This document shows, piece after piece, positions 1 through 9,367 of a stretch of DNA of 64,000 bases (the first letter of the stretch is position 1; each line of letters begins with the position of its first letter). Location of the stretch: the NCBI GenBank assembly GCA_921293015.1, contig OV121093.1:30514622-30578621 (forward strand), given 5' to 3'. Made by a program: the position numbers and the translations under genes. Source of the DNA: Phorcus lineatus. Lineage: Eukaryota; Mollusca; Gastropoda; Trochida; Trochidae. The notes under the pieces are model-generated. The model ran no database searches, was not told where the DNA came from, and worked only from the letters and a program-made list of their open reading frames with translations.

Positions 1-1179
1 ACACGTTTGTCGCCAAGACAATCTCCTTGAAATGTATAGAGGGCTTCAAGATAGCACGAGAAAAGCGAGCAACAGGTGCTGAGTTCTGCCGACAAAGCGG
101 CGAGTCAGTTCAGAGTCTCAACTCATCTGCGTGTTGCTTTACTTCAGAATGAATTGCACGAGGTGTGCATGCAGAAAGAAAGATGATGATGAAAAGGTCA
201 CGAGATCCTCGCTGTGCACGATAAACACGTGATTTTAGAGAGTGTTATATGCTCCGATTAATAGAAATAGAAATATAAGACATGCAGATGAAATATTTGA
301 CTCCAACTCAAAATACCTAATATGAATACCAATCACATGCTAAAATGTCTTAAAAGAATATGACATTTCAGTTCCTCTACTTGTGAAATTAGTGACGTGA
401 TATTGTAGCGTTCAATTCAAGTTCATAAGACGGTCTTTTTGAGGTTACCATGATTGATTTCAACTTTAGCGTAGTTTGATATGACAGATATGTACATTAT
501 TCATGTATTTCGTTAATTTTCATTTTTCAGAATAATTTTCACCTCGAGAAGAATTAGCCTAATCTGACCACCTTTGTATCAGTCTCAAATGCTTGCGAAA
601 TGCTGTCTCTAACCCAAAAACTTAATTCTGTTTTGATTTAAAACCAACTGTTGTACCACAGTGTCACAACGGGTTCACTTGATCAGCAGATCTTGAAAAG
701 TATTCTTAATCCTTGAAGAAATATTTTAAGGACGCTTCTTTTGCTCTTAAGACGGTTAAATAGGCTATTTTATTAAATGAACGCCTGTGTTTTGTTCGAA
801 ATATAAATTAAAAAAACCTCCTCACCCTCCTTTAAAACTCCAATGATATAATGAATATGGCAACAATTTGCCGAAGTGGTTGCTGCATTAAAACAACAAA
901 AGTTGGTCTTTTTCAGTAAGGTTCAGAGAAGCTAATGGTTAAGACCGGCACGAGTTGATAAAGAAAAGACCAAGTCTTTATCACAATACAGACTGTTCAC
1001 TTCAAAAAGGGTCAAAATTTCCTGGTTAACTGAATTTTGTAAAAATATTAATAGTAAAAACTTTAAAAATGAAATATTTGTCGGTATAAAAGATATCGTC
1101 GTTTGTTCATCATAATCAAATCTATAGGAAATACGTTTAAAAGGTAAACTTTGATTGTTGACAACTTCATGAAGCTGAT
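1..1179. other. Non-coding flank with a weak diverged motif copy
   Basis: No coding frame here looks real: the longest is short and has no family features. Around positions 50-190 there is GCACGAGAAAAGCGAGCAAC followed by GTGCATGCAG, which resembles the dispersed E-box motif found seven times further right, so this may be the decayed edge of the same duplicated landscape. The rest is AT-rich unique-looking sequence. Confidence 0.5.
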
Positions 1180-1263
1180 TCACGTGAAAAGCGTGCAGCC
1201 CGTGCAGGTCGTGTCAATTTCAGGAGGGCGGGTGAATCAGTGCAGAAGTGTGGTGACATGAGT
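1180..1263 (+). repeat. Dispersed E-box motif, copy a
   Basis: Starts with CACGTGAAAAGCGTGCAG, continues with CCGTGCAGGTCGTG and ends near GGTGAATCAGTGCAGAAG. It is closest to the copy at 13,395 (both carry CCCGTGCAGGTCG and a GGGCGGGTGAATC or GAGGCGGGTGAATC stretch). Function is unknown. The palindromic CACGTG could bind bHLH factors. Confidence 0.6.
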
Positions 1264-1545
1264 CAGTTAAAGAGGCCCAGACCATGTTATTAAAGTCAAT
1301 TATGTCCAACTTTACATATTGCTTAATTCAATCAAGACGTAGTGGTTGTTTCGAAATATTACGTTATTAGTGCCTATGATTAAGTATAGGTAGTAAAATA
1401 ACAGATAAAGTAAATCGAAAACCGGACAATGACGGGCGTCAATGCCTCAACGTAATTTTGGAAACATATTTACTGCCGACACACTGACAAATACAGGTTT
1501 GAATTTCTTAGTGGGTCATTTAACTAATGAATAATAACTTCTTAC
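1264..1545 (+). mobile_element. Partial MITE of the TTAA family
   Basis: This stretch aligns by eye with the left part of the complete element at 4129-4596. Both begin with a TTAAAG-type end and a CAGA.TATGTT-like end, and they share TCGAAAACCGGACAATGACG and ACGTAATTTTGGAAAC. The right terminus is not recognisable, so the copy is incomplete or decayed. Orientation is as the complete copy is written on the plus strand. Confidence 0.55.
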
Positions 1546-2440
1546 TTTTAACTTCTTTACATTAATACAGCGGGTTTTTAGATTCCATTTGATTACAAGA
1601 TCATTTTACAACGATATTCACGCATCCATATCGCCCATTCACGTGTCCATCACTGTCACGTGTCAGATAGTCAGAAATAATAAATACACGGCTTAGTTTT
1701 ACATAACATGATTTATAGAAATATCAGCAAAAAATATTTAAGAAAAACCTGGGTTACTGTTTTGTAAGGTGTTTGTGTTGGAATTAAACATGATAAAGCT
1801 TTAGTTATTTGTACAAATATAATTTATGTAATATCAATGAGACTTCCAGACATTTAGCTCTAATTTTAGTAAGTGGATGGAACGTTCAAAGTAATTTGTT
1901 CTGAGCGTGAAGCACACTGAAATCTACATGCAAACATTATAGAGGGTATTATTATATGTGCCCGGAGTAACGCAACTCATTGATTTAAGACTACGATTTA
2001 AAACTTAACTATCTTAAACTCTATCCAATATCTTTAAAAGTCATTTAAATATTAACGTAGAAATACAACCAATAATTCATCAATGTTTTTGTAAAGATAT
2101 TATGACATTAACGTAGATGTTTTATTGTCAATAGTAAAACTTCGATAATAAAATTGAAACAATTGTCTTGATGTTCTTGAAACAACAAAGAAACATTCAT
2201 TAATCCACCAATATTTTCAACTCTTTTATGACTAGATAGCAAACACAAGATCGCAACAGAAAATTTATTTCATGTAATCTATGTCTATACTCAACTGAAT
2301 GTATCACAAATGAATCATAAAGTCCCTTTTGACCCTTCCAAAATGTTAAAATTAGAACATATTCGGAGAAATAATCTGGCACTTAATTAATAATGAAGTA
2401 CAAACATCAGAGTACTAGAAGAAAACGCTTTTAAAAAGTA
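1546..2440. other. AT-rich intergenic stretch, nothing recognised
   Basis: No credible coding frame, RNA gene or repeat boundary was seen. Two CACGTG hexamers occur near 1641 and 1657 (TTCACGTGTCC and GTCACGTGTC), which adds to the E-box density of this half of the window. Confidence 0.5.
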
Positions 2441-2890
2441 ACACAAAGAAAAAGCAACAGTAAAAACTGAATAAAACTGTTCCATCAAATTTGAAAAGTT
2501 GGAAATATGAAAAACAGATAATCATTAAAAGGATATGAGATAAACAGTTGTATAAGACAATGTAAATGACATCACAAAATATATAAGCATTTCAATCATA
2601 AGTAAGGCTGTTGAAATGAATAAGAATTATGACATAGAATTATCAGGTTACTAGTAAACAAAATAAACAAAATCAAGGCAAGTATCACAAATAACAGTTA
2701 TAACTAAATAAAACTGATGTATTGCATTTGAAAAGTTGAAAATTTGAATAGCAGGTAATCATTGAAATGGTATGGCTTACATAGATAAACATTTTTATCA
2801 TAAAAAGTAAAATAACGCAACAAAATATTCAAGCATTATAATTATAAGTAAGAACATTGCACTAAAGAAGAATGAATATATAACTGTAAC
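2441..2890 (+). repeat. Diverged two-copy tandem repeat, period about 238 bp
   Basis: Landmarks recur in order: AATAAAACTG near 2470 and 2707, TTTGAAAAGTTG near 2490 and 2728, GGTAATCATT/GATAATCATT, and ATAAGTAAG near 2600 and 2845. The copies are diverged but colinear. No coding potential was seen. It lies just upstream of the TRIM promoter-like segment. Confidence 0.6.
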
Positions 2891-2960
2891 CTTTACATGA
2901 ATTAATTCCAATTTTCATTACAGAGCGGATATACACTGCACACTCATCACGAGCCTCACC

Positions 2961-3066
2961 TATAAAGTCACGTGACTAGTCGCCAGCTAGAGAAGCCAGC
3001 GAGGCGAGTCGTCCGTGTCGGTGTAGACAGTTAACATTTCCTGGTCAACGATAACCAGTAATCAAG
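2961..3066 (+). promoter_or_regulatory. Promoter and non-coding first exon of TRIM gene 1
   Basis: TATAAA at 2961-2966 directly abuts the palindrome GTCACGTGAC (2967-2976), a full E-box of the USF/MITF/TFEB (CLEAR) type. About 90 bp later the sequence reads ATCAAG|GTACGA, a good splice donor after 3066. The second TRIM locus has the homologous arrangement ATAAGGTCATGTGACTA ending in TGAAG|GTAAGA. The paired conservation is the main reason to call this a promoter plus 5' UTR exon. The transcription start was not observed and is inferred to lie near 2990. The first intron would run to the acceptor at 5786. Confidence 0.55.
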
Positions 3067-3674
3067 GTACGACATTTTGTTTTTTGATAATCCTCTTTTC
3101 GTTCGCTGTCATAGGTTTACTTATCAATGATTACCGACTTCGTATTTACAGGTATGCGTGTATAGCTCAGTAAAAGGAATGCGGAAGTGGTCAATTTCTA
3201 CTTTCGGTTTGATATTACTATCACAAATGACCCCGGTTATGTTATTAAATCAATGTGAACCGTTGGGGACCATGTTTGGACTTTTATTGAGCTCGTTATT
3301 GCATCGCAGAATCAGACCCTTTCAATACATAATTTTATATACACCTTATTGACAACATATAAAGTCGCATAGTGGATTGTTGAGGGTCTACATGGGTGTC
3401 TTCTGGAGGATTTCATTTTTAACTACATACCTGCATTATAACCCACGTATAGCTCGGCAGATGTTCTTTACGGGTACAAAGTAAGTAGTTGAGGTTGTAT
3501 ACTGGTGTCTATGTGCCTATCTAAATAATTAACGATGTGGAATAATTTGCACCTGCATTATAATCTAAATGATATATTAAGTATGTAGTGTTTGTCTGTG
3601 TAAGTGACACTGCTGTGTTATTTCAAGTCGAACGTCATGTGTATCTGTATCATCCCAACTGCGGATCCGCCGAT
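3067..3674 (+). other. Proximal part of the inferred first intron of TRIM gene 1
   Basis: This lies between the splice donor at 3066 and the LINE insertion. It is AT-rich and has no convincing coding frame. It ends in the sequence that forms the left copy of the LINE target-site duplication. Confidence 0.4.
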
Positions 3675-3929
3675 CTTAAGATGGGACGCGTCCCAACTTG
3701 GGCAGACAGACAGACAGACAGACAGATAATTTTATTTACATCTCACTCGTAAAACAGTATACAACGTGCGTAAGAATAAATACATTGAAATACACGACCA
3801 ATCGCTTAGCGATTTATGAGAGATGGTTACAATACATAAAAGTACATGTTATAAACTGTAAAAATGCATGTAAGAGATATAAGTGGTGTAAAAAGTTATT
3901 TGTACAAGGAATAACGCCGGTGTTCTAAA

Positions 3930-5060
3930 ATATTGCTACAGGTTTTGGCAAGACAAAAGATAAAATCATCACAATTGAAAATACGGGCAAGTTGTTGTAA
4001 AACTGGTAAAAAGTGAAAATCTGGCCATTTTAAAAGACAACGGTGTGTAAGATCAGTCCGTAAATGAGAATAAAAGGGACAGGAAAGTAAAACGTGCGCT
4101 TCGTCTTCAACAAAGTCTGGGCACTTAAAGGGCCACAGAGTATGTTGTTAGAATGAAATATGCCAAACTTCGTAAATGGTGTTATTTTAACAAGAAGTGG
4201 TGGTTATTTCAATATATCAGCATCTCAGTGCTTATTAGTTCACTATAGCGACAAAAAACAGGTTCAAGTCTCGATTTGTGATCGAAAACCGGACAATGAC
4301 GCGCGTCAATGACTCAAACGTAATTTTGGAAACTTATTTACAGCAGTCACAAATGTAAATATGGATTGGTAGTATTAATTATGACTTTTAACTAATATAC
4401 ATGTAAAATGTACGCCGAATTTCGACCTCCTGACATTAATATGGCCATTTTTCATTTATCATTGAAAACACAATTTGGGAAATTTAGAGATAAAGGTGCG
4501 AGTTAGGTAGCCGATTTGAACTTAATTGAGGACAACATGGTATTTTTGCTCTTATTTAAGGAACATAAAAAATCCTAAAACATACTCTGTGTCACTTTAA
4601 AACAGAGCCTATCATCTACAGGAATGCGCTCATATCTTCCAGTCTCTATTCATAAAGGGGCGACACCACATCTGAACTTTGCTAGGGCACTTCGTTGTTT
4701 TCTTGACAGGTTGACATTCACATATTTCTCACATTCATAATTCTGTTTAAAAGTTACGTAAGTCCTCAGCTTTCGTTGCTTATCGCTCATCAACGTTTCT
4801 TCCCATGTTGCCTTGAATTTGTTGAACATTATTCTTTCCACTGTTTTTACAAGGAGTTTCTTCTCAGTTCTCAAGTCCGAATTAAACAGATGATTCAAGT
4901 TTATTTTCATAAAATGCTCGTGTACTCTGAAATTCCAATTTCTCTTCTTTTTTATAACTGCTTCGTGGTCCGCCCAGAGGAAGACTTTCTTATTTATGCG
5001 TCTCTGTGTCATGTTCACATTGCGGTCCCATAGTCGAGAGATACTTGTCCACTGTTTAAT
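3930..5060 (-). pseudogene. C-terminal fragment of non-LTR retrotransposon polyprotein
   Basis: The minus-strand frame from about 5060 down to 4650 carries RSALAKFRCGVAPL, then a TGA where CGA (Arg) is expected, then IETGRYERIPVDDRLCFK. The same frame resumes on the far side of the MITE (below 4125) with CPDFVEDEAHVLLSCPFY and ends around 3930. This ALAKFR...ETGRY...C..VEDE.H.L..CP pattern is the usual tail of jockey-like non-LTR elements, after the reverse transcriptase. The reverse transcriptase itself is absent (5' truncation). The fragment is inactive: a CpG-type nonsense change plus the inserted MITE. Confidence 0.7.
4125..4600 (+). mobile_element. Complete MITE with TTAA duplications, nested in LINE
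   Basis: The 468-bp body (4129-4596) is bounded by TTAA at 4125-4128 and 4597-4600. The termini are imperfect inverted repeats: AGGGCCACAGAGTATGTT at the left and the complement of AGTGACACAGAGTATGTT at the right. TTAA target duplication is the hallmark of piggyBac-type transposition. The body has no open frame, so it is non-autonomous. Removing the body and one TTAA rejoins the LINE reading frame exactly (...DRLCFK then CPDFVED...), which independently confirms both boundaries. Partial relatives lie at 1264-1545 and about 19,370-19,616. Confidence 0.8.
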
Positions 5061-5089
5061 CTTAAGATAGGACGCGATCCCAAGTTGGG

Positions 5090-5786
5090 ATGATACATAT
5101 ATATGTGTTATATGCAATATGTTAAAGGTTGGTTTTTGAACTAATTAGAATGTACAGTAGAATTATATAATGAAGTAAATAATTTTAACATTTTTTGTAT
5201 AACAAGTTCATAATTTATAGTTATCGTATAACATGTATGAATATTTCTTACAAATTATATTTAGAAAATAAAATTTACAGTTGTTATAACATCAAGTATC
5301 TTTAAGAATTTTATAATTGTTATAGTAAAATAATTAGGTCGTAAAGTAAGTTTATCCACGATGTTGTAATAGATTTATTTTTATTCAAAAAAGCAAGTAT
5401 AGAGTATTATCATGTAACAAAAGCACTATTCCAAATGAATGTTTATACATGATACATTTATTTGAATGATTGCAACTTTGATGATTCAGTTTTCTCAATA
5501 TGTATGTCTATAAAGATTATGTGTCTGATTTCTTTTAAAGTAAACAGATTATTGAAATAAGTAATGATTATCAAAATCAAAATTCACCTAAACACTCCAA
5601 TCATTTAAGATCAAATGTTTTTCATATTGATTCATGGAATCATCACAATATTACTCTGATATTTCTTAGTTTATTTTTCTTTCTTATTAGATATCAAATG
5701 TGAAAACATTCCCCAACCCCCTCCTCCCCCGAAATATTTGAAGGTGTTAAATATCCTGACTATAGTATAATTTTACATCATTGCAG
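5090..5786 (+). other. Distal part of the first intron with splice acceptor
   Basis: AT-rich sequence without coding signal. It ends in TTTTACATCATTGCAG, a good acceptor at 5785-5786. The following exon begins AGGCAGACAAAAACTGGC. The second locus has the same stretch at 13,540-13,580 with the acceptor changed from TTGCAG to TTGAAG. Confidence 0.5.
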
Positions 5787-6099
5787 AGGCAGACAAAAAC
5801 TGGCATTAGATCAAAGATGGCGACATTAGTTCAGCTTCAGGACGACTTCCTGACTTGCAGCATCTGTATGGAAGTGTTTGTGCATCCAGTAACACTTGAC
5901 TGTCAACACTCATTCTGAAAGAACTGCCTGGGCAAGTATCTTCACACAAAAGTAGAAGCAGTGACTAACAAGACCATCTCCTGTCCCACATGCAGACAAG
6001 AGACCCCAGTACCTCACCCTGACAGACCTGTGGAAGAGTGGGCGGGGCAGCTGAAACCAGGACTGCTTTTATCTGGACTTATGGATACAGTTGGCCAAG
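5787..6099 (+). pseudogene. TRIM gene 1, RING exon with premature stop
   Basis: The start ATG at 5817 is shared with the paralogue (MAT.VQL...). The exon encodes a C3HC4 RING finger, an E3 ubiquitin ligase module: C14-x2-C17, C29-x-H31, then TGA at 5916-5918 exactly where the fifth zinc ligand (Cys34) belongs, then C37 and a final SCPTCRQ pair. The paralogue reads TGC there. The exon ends after CAA G at 6099 with donor GTACTA. Phase 1 joins to the acceptor TTTTACAG at 6284. With the stop, a full RING-containing protein cannot be made by ordinary translation. No frameshift was seen in this exon, so the lesion looks recent. A functional RING-less product would need a downstream start. Confidence 0.75.
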
Positions 6100-6284
6100 G
6101 TACTATTAGGGATAACTTCATCACATGACATATGATATATCAATATATTGTACACTGATGACTTACAAGACAGTTTCTTGACATTTTATACTCTCTGTCT
6201 TAACTAACTGAAGATTGAGTTTATATCATATATAACATTGTATTGCGCATTGAGTTACATTTGATTAACATTGCTGTTTTACAG
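6100..6284 (+). other. Second intron of TRIM gene 1
   Basis: A 185-bp intron between donor AAG|GTACTA and acceptor TTTTACAG|GATC. It is homologous to the longer intron at 14,733-15,029 of the second gene, sharing for example ATGACATATGATATATCAA-like and GTTACATTT.TTAACAT stretches. Confidence 0.65.
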
Positions 6285-7924
6285 GATCTCATCAATGCTC
6301 GGTTTGTGAACAAAAAGGAAAGACAACTCCAGCCACTTATTGGTGTTGTGACTGTGAAGCTTCATACTGCATAAGTTGTCTGCAGATGCACAATGAGATG
6401 CCAATTTTAAAGAAACATGACGCTGTACAAGTCACAGACAAGAAGTCTCCACAGAAGAAATTTATCTGCGAGGCACATGATGAGAAAATTAAGCTATACT
6501 GTGAAGATTGTGAGAAACCCCTGTGTACTGTCTGCTGCAGTATTGCTCACAGAACATGTAAAGAGGTCTTCACTACTAAAGAAAAGCTGACGGAGGTCAA
6601 ATCAAAACTTCAGGGATGTCAACAAAATCTGGCTGAGAAAATTAATTTGACAAATGGGGAAATTGAAAATATTGATATGCAAAGAAAACGCCTGTTGGAT
6701 GATAGGTCAAAGCTTGAATCAAAAATAAGAAAAAACATTAAAGAAGCTATTGATGCACTGAAACAGAAGGAAGATCAGCTGATTAAGAAGGTGAAGGATA
6801 AAACGGAACAAGACAAGGATCAGTTGAGGTCGATGATGAAGACAAAACAAATGGATCTACAGCTGTACCAGCAGCAGTCTCAGTCCATCCAGCAGGCCCT
6901 GGAGATGGAGGATGAGGCGCAGCTGTTTGAGATGTATCTGTCGTCTGGATCAGGAGCAGATGTCACAGTGACACAGAGGATTAACAGAACAGATGTAGCT
7001 GACATCAGCTTTAAACACGACCTTGCTCAACTGAAGGAATATATTGAAATGATGGATGTGATGATTAACAAGGTGGATTTGAACATTCAGCAGATTGATA
7101 ACATAGACCTGACAGCAGCACCTGTATTAGATGGAGTTATCGACGCTAACCTTGATGAGAACGACAGTTGCAGTGTTAGAGACTGTTTAGTCATGAATGT
7201 AGCAGGAACCAAGGTAACAGTTTTTGCTGATTGTCACTCTCAACGTCTGAAATCATTTTACACTAAAGGAGGACAGACGAGTTCAAGTGTACTCAAAGTG
7301 TCTAGTTATCCGAGTTGTTTAACTGTTACCAGTGAAGGCAAGGTAGCTGTGTCTCTTCCTGAGTCTCAACGTATCATCACAGTTGCTGTGACTCCTGACC
7401 TGGAACTCCTGTCTACAATACAGACAAGTAAGAACTACAGGGGTCTGTCTACTCTGGATCAGTCAACACTGGTGGCAGGTTCTGATAATCCACCCTCTGT
7501 GGATCTGATTGATATGAAGGGAACCATCTTGAAGACTTTCACAACACTTCCTGCCATAGGACTGAGATTTTTTACTCCTTGCTACATACATGTAACCAGA
7601 CAAGGCACTATCCTGGTGTCAGACTATGGTCTGGAGTCTGTCATCTGTCTGACACGGTCTGGTGACATTGTATTCACATACACACCTACTGTGGACAGAG
7701 CACTGAGTAGTCCATATGGAATCACATCAACCAGTACAGGAGACATTCTTGTAGCGGACTATTGGACCCGCAAAGTGATTCAACTGAGTCGGACAGGAGA
7801 GCATATCAGAGACATTCTGACTGAAGAGGACGTTTTAGAGTATCCAACTGGTTTGTGTTTTGATGGAGATAAACTGTATGTTACATTGTACTGCGAGGGT
7901 TTACACACATACAGATTTGGTTAG
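6285..7924 (+). CDS. TRIM gene 1, B-box / coiled-coil / NHL-like propeller exon
   Basis: One long exon continues the RING exon in phase and runs to TAG at 7922-7924. The frame has an ATG at 6386 that could give a 512-residue RING-less protein; counted from the RING start the protein would be about 640 residues. Domains in order: B-box 1 (C-x2-C near the start, then WCCDCEASYCISC), B-box 2 (residues about 155-195, FICEAHDEKIKLYCEDC then CTVCCSIAH), a charged coiled coil (about 200-360), and a C-terminal region with repeats such as GTILVSDYGLESVICL and GDILVADYWTRKVIQL that match NHL/TRIM2-3-56-like beta-propeller blades. TRIM proteins of this plan are usually cytoplasmic ubiquitin ligases, often in innate immunity. 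No internal stop lies in this exon. The second copy at 15,030-16,669 is very similar in the coiled coil. Confidence 0.85.
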
Positions 7925-8340
7925 TTGCACAGGTAGAAAATTTAATATAATGTTAAATGAAGTTAGTATGTGTGACAATAGATACCAAGTAGTTGGTTAT
8001 TTATATGAAAAGTAAATTACCTAACATGAGCTTGGGTAACCTATTCCTTTGAGAGACTCCAAACTGCTTATAAACTGTATAATTCAAAACATAATTATTT
8101 TTGATTTCAACAATGCAATATTTGTATTTCATATTCAATATAACTATAATCATTCAATAGTCTTAAATGTTAATAATTTGTTATTAATCAACACCTGAAC
8201 AATTAGTTATCAATGGTCTGTTTGTAGCAAATTAAACGTAAACAAGTGTGAACAAAATGACTTATTTATCTTATCCCATTCATGTTATAACATGATTTCA
8301 TTCACACAAAGCAGTTGTGCCGGAATTTCAGTTATGTAAC
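7925..8340 (+). other. 3' flank of TRIM gene 1
   Basis: AT-rich sequence after the stop. No AATAAA was recognised at the usual distance. From about 8150 onward the sequence becomes homologous to 19,690 and following (for example GTTATTAATCAACACCTGAA), which marks the start of the duplicated downstream block. Confidence 0.5.
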
Positions 8341-8363
8341 AAGTATAAACAACTCCCGGGCAG

Positions 8364-8440
8364 CACGTGAAAAGCGTGCAGTTCATGCAGAGTCATCTCC
8401 ACTGTCGTGTCTGGTGAATCAGTGCAGAGGTAGCAAACTA
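8364..8440 (+). repeat. Dispersed E-box motif, copy b
   Basis: CACGTGAAAAGCGTGCAG, then TTCATGCAGAGTCATCTCC and GGTGAATCAGTGCAGAGGT. It is preceded by ATAAACAACTCCCGGGCAG, a preamble shared with the copy at 19,905. Confidence 0.65.
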
Positions 8441-8644
8441 CCCAGATGAAGGAATCTGTAGGAATTTCATACGAAGAGAAATAGAAAGGTTATATAAATA
8501 GAAACCTTTTAAAGAATGAAAAATTTCTAGGGGAAATTGAAAAGTTATATATGTAACTTTCATTTACAACTATGTTTATTGATTTTGTTATAATAACATG
8601 TTCCTTTATTGTTTGACCTCTACAATGACCTTATTACTATAAGT

Positions 8645-8728
8645 AAAAGATAAGGTGAGTGAGTGAGTGAGTTGGGGTTTAACGTGCTTTGAACAATATT
8701 TCAGTTATTAAACACGTTAAAAGATAAG
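8645..8728 (+). mobile_element. 64-bp insertion with 10-bp target duplication
   Basis: AAAAGATAAG occurs at 8645-8654 and again at 8719-8728, flanking a 64-bp insert that begins GTGAGTGAGTGAGTGAG and ends TTATTAAACACGTT. The homologous site in R3 (20,201-20,210) has a single AAAAGATAAG and no insert, so it is a true empty site. The insert resembles the tail of the SINE at 11,500-11,814. A relative lies at 52,510-52,570. Confidence 0.75.
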
Positions 8729-8792
8729 GAAACGGGCGCAAAACTCTACTTGACTATTAGAAACAACATCTTTCCGAAGGGCATTGACAATT

Positions 8793-8860
8793 TGCACGTG
8801 CAGACCCGTGTGAAATGAGCAAGGTCGGCACGTGCAGCGCATGCTTTATGCCTGTTGTCC
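8793..8860 (+). repeat. Second E-box motif of the block (GCACGTGCAG pair)
   Basis: GCACGTGCAGACCCGTGTGAAATGAGC is followed by GGCACGTGCAGCGCATGC. Equivalent pairs lie at 17,316-17,372 and 20,280-20,350, each about 400 bp after an AAAAGCGTGC-type site or its decayed homologue. Confidence 0.55.
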
Positions 8861-9139
8861 TCAAACGCTTGTTGACTCGTGTATATTTCTCTTCAAAAGG
8901 TTTTACTTATCGTTCGTAGAAGGTAGGAAATTTGTCAAATAAATTCTTATTCAGTTATTAAATATAATGTATTTGTTATGATTATTACAGTTAATTTGAT
9001 GATCTTTGTTTCATACCTTGAGTTGGACTTTGTTTGAGTTTATTTCACAAAATGTTTTTGTCATTCTACCTTTAGAACGTTTCTTACTCTTAAAAAAAAG
9101 TCTCAAAATAAAAATCTCAAACAGATTCATTTTTAAACT

Positions 9140-9367
9140 GATCATATCTAAAAGGTCAAATGATCCTTTGGTGTGACTTATTGTCCGGCGACTATTGTCC
9201 GGCGTCCGAGGACGTAAACGTTTATCAGTTTCTACATCAGTTGGTATTTGTTTGATCAGATCTAAAAGGTAAGATGATCCCCTGGTATTCCCCATTGTCC
9301 AGCGACAATATGTCCGTGAACGTAAACTTTTATCAGTTTCTACATCAGTTGGGATTTTTGTGGGGTG
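9140..9367 (+). repeat. 114-bp tandem duplication
   Basis: Two copies begin GATCATATCTAAAAGGT (9140) and GATCAGATCTAAAAGGT (9254) and both run through AGTTTCTACATCAGTTGG. R3 near 20,650-20,770 has a single version, so the duplication arose after the block duplicated. It creates a spurious minus-strand frame with a repeated peptide. Confidence 0.7.

Larger units (their letters stand above)
3675..5089 (-). mobile_element. 5'-truncated LINE with long target-site duplication
   Basis: Nearly identical flanks, CTTAAGAT(G/A)GGACGCG followed by TCCCAA(C/G)TTGGG, lie at 3675-3703 and 5061-5089 and read as a target-site duplication of about 28 bp. On the minus strand the body encodes the C-terminal end of a non-LTR retrotransposon polyprotein and ends at 3703-3727 in a TCTG microsatellite, a typical LINE tail. 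The element sits in the inferred first intron of TRIM gene 1 and is itself interrupted by a MITE (4125-4600). The exact clade cannot be ranked without alignment. Confidence 0.7.

Noticed and set aside
4776..5033. Plus-strand 85-codon frame
   Set aside because: Antisense of the LINE polyprotein fragment.
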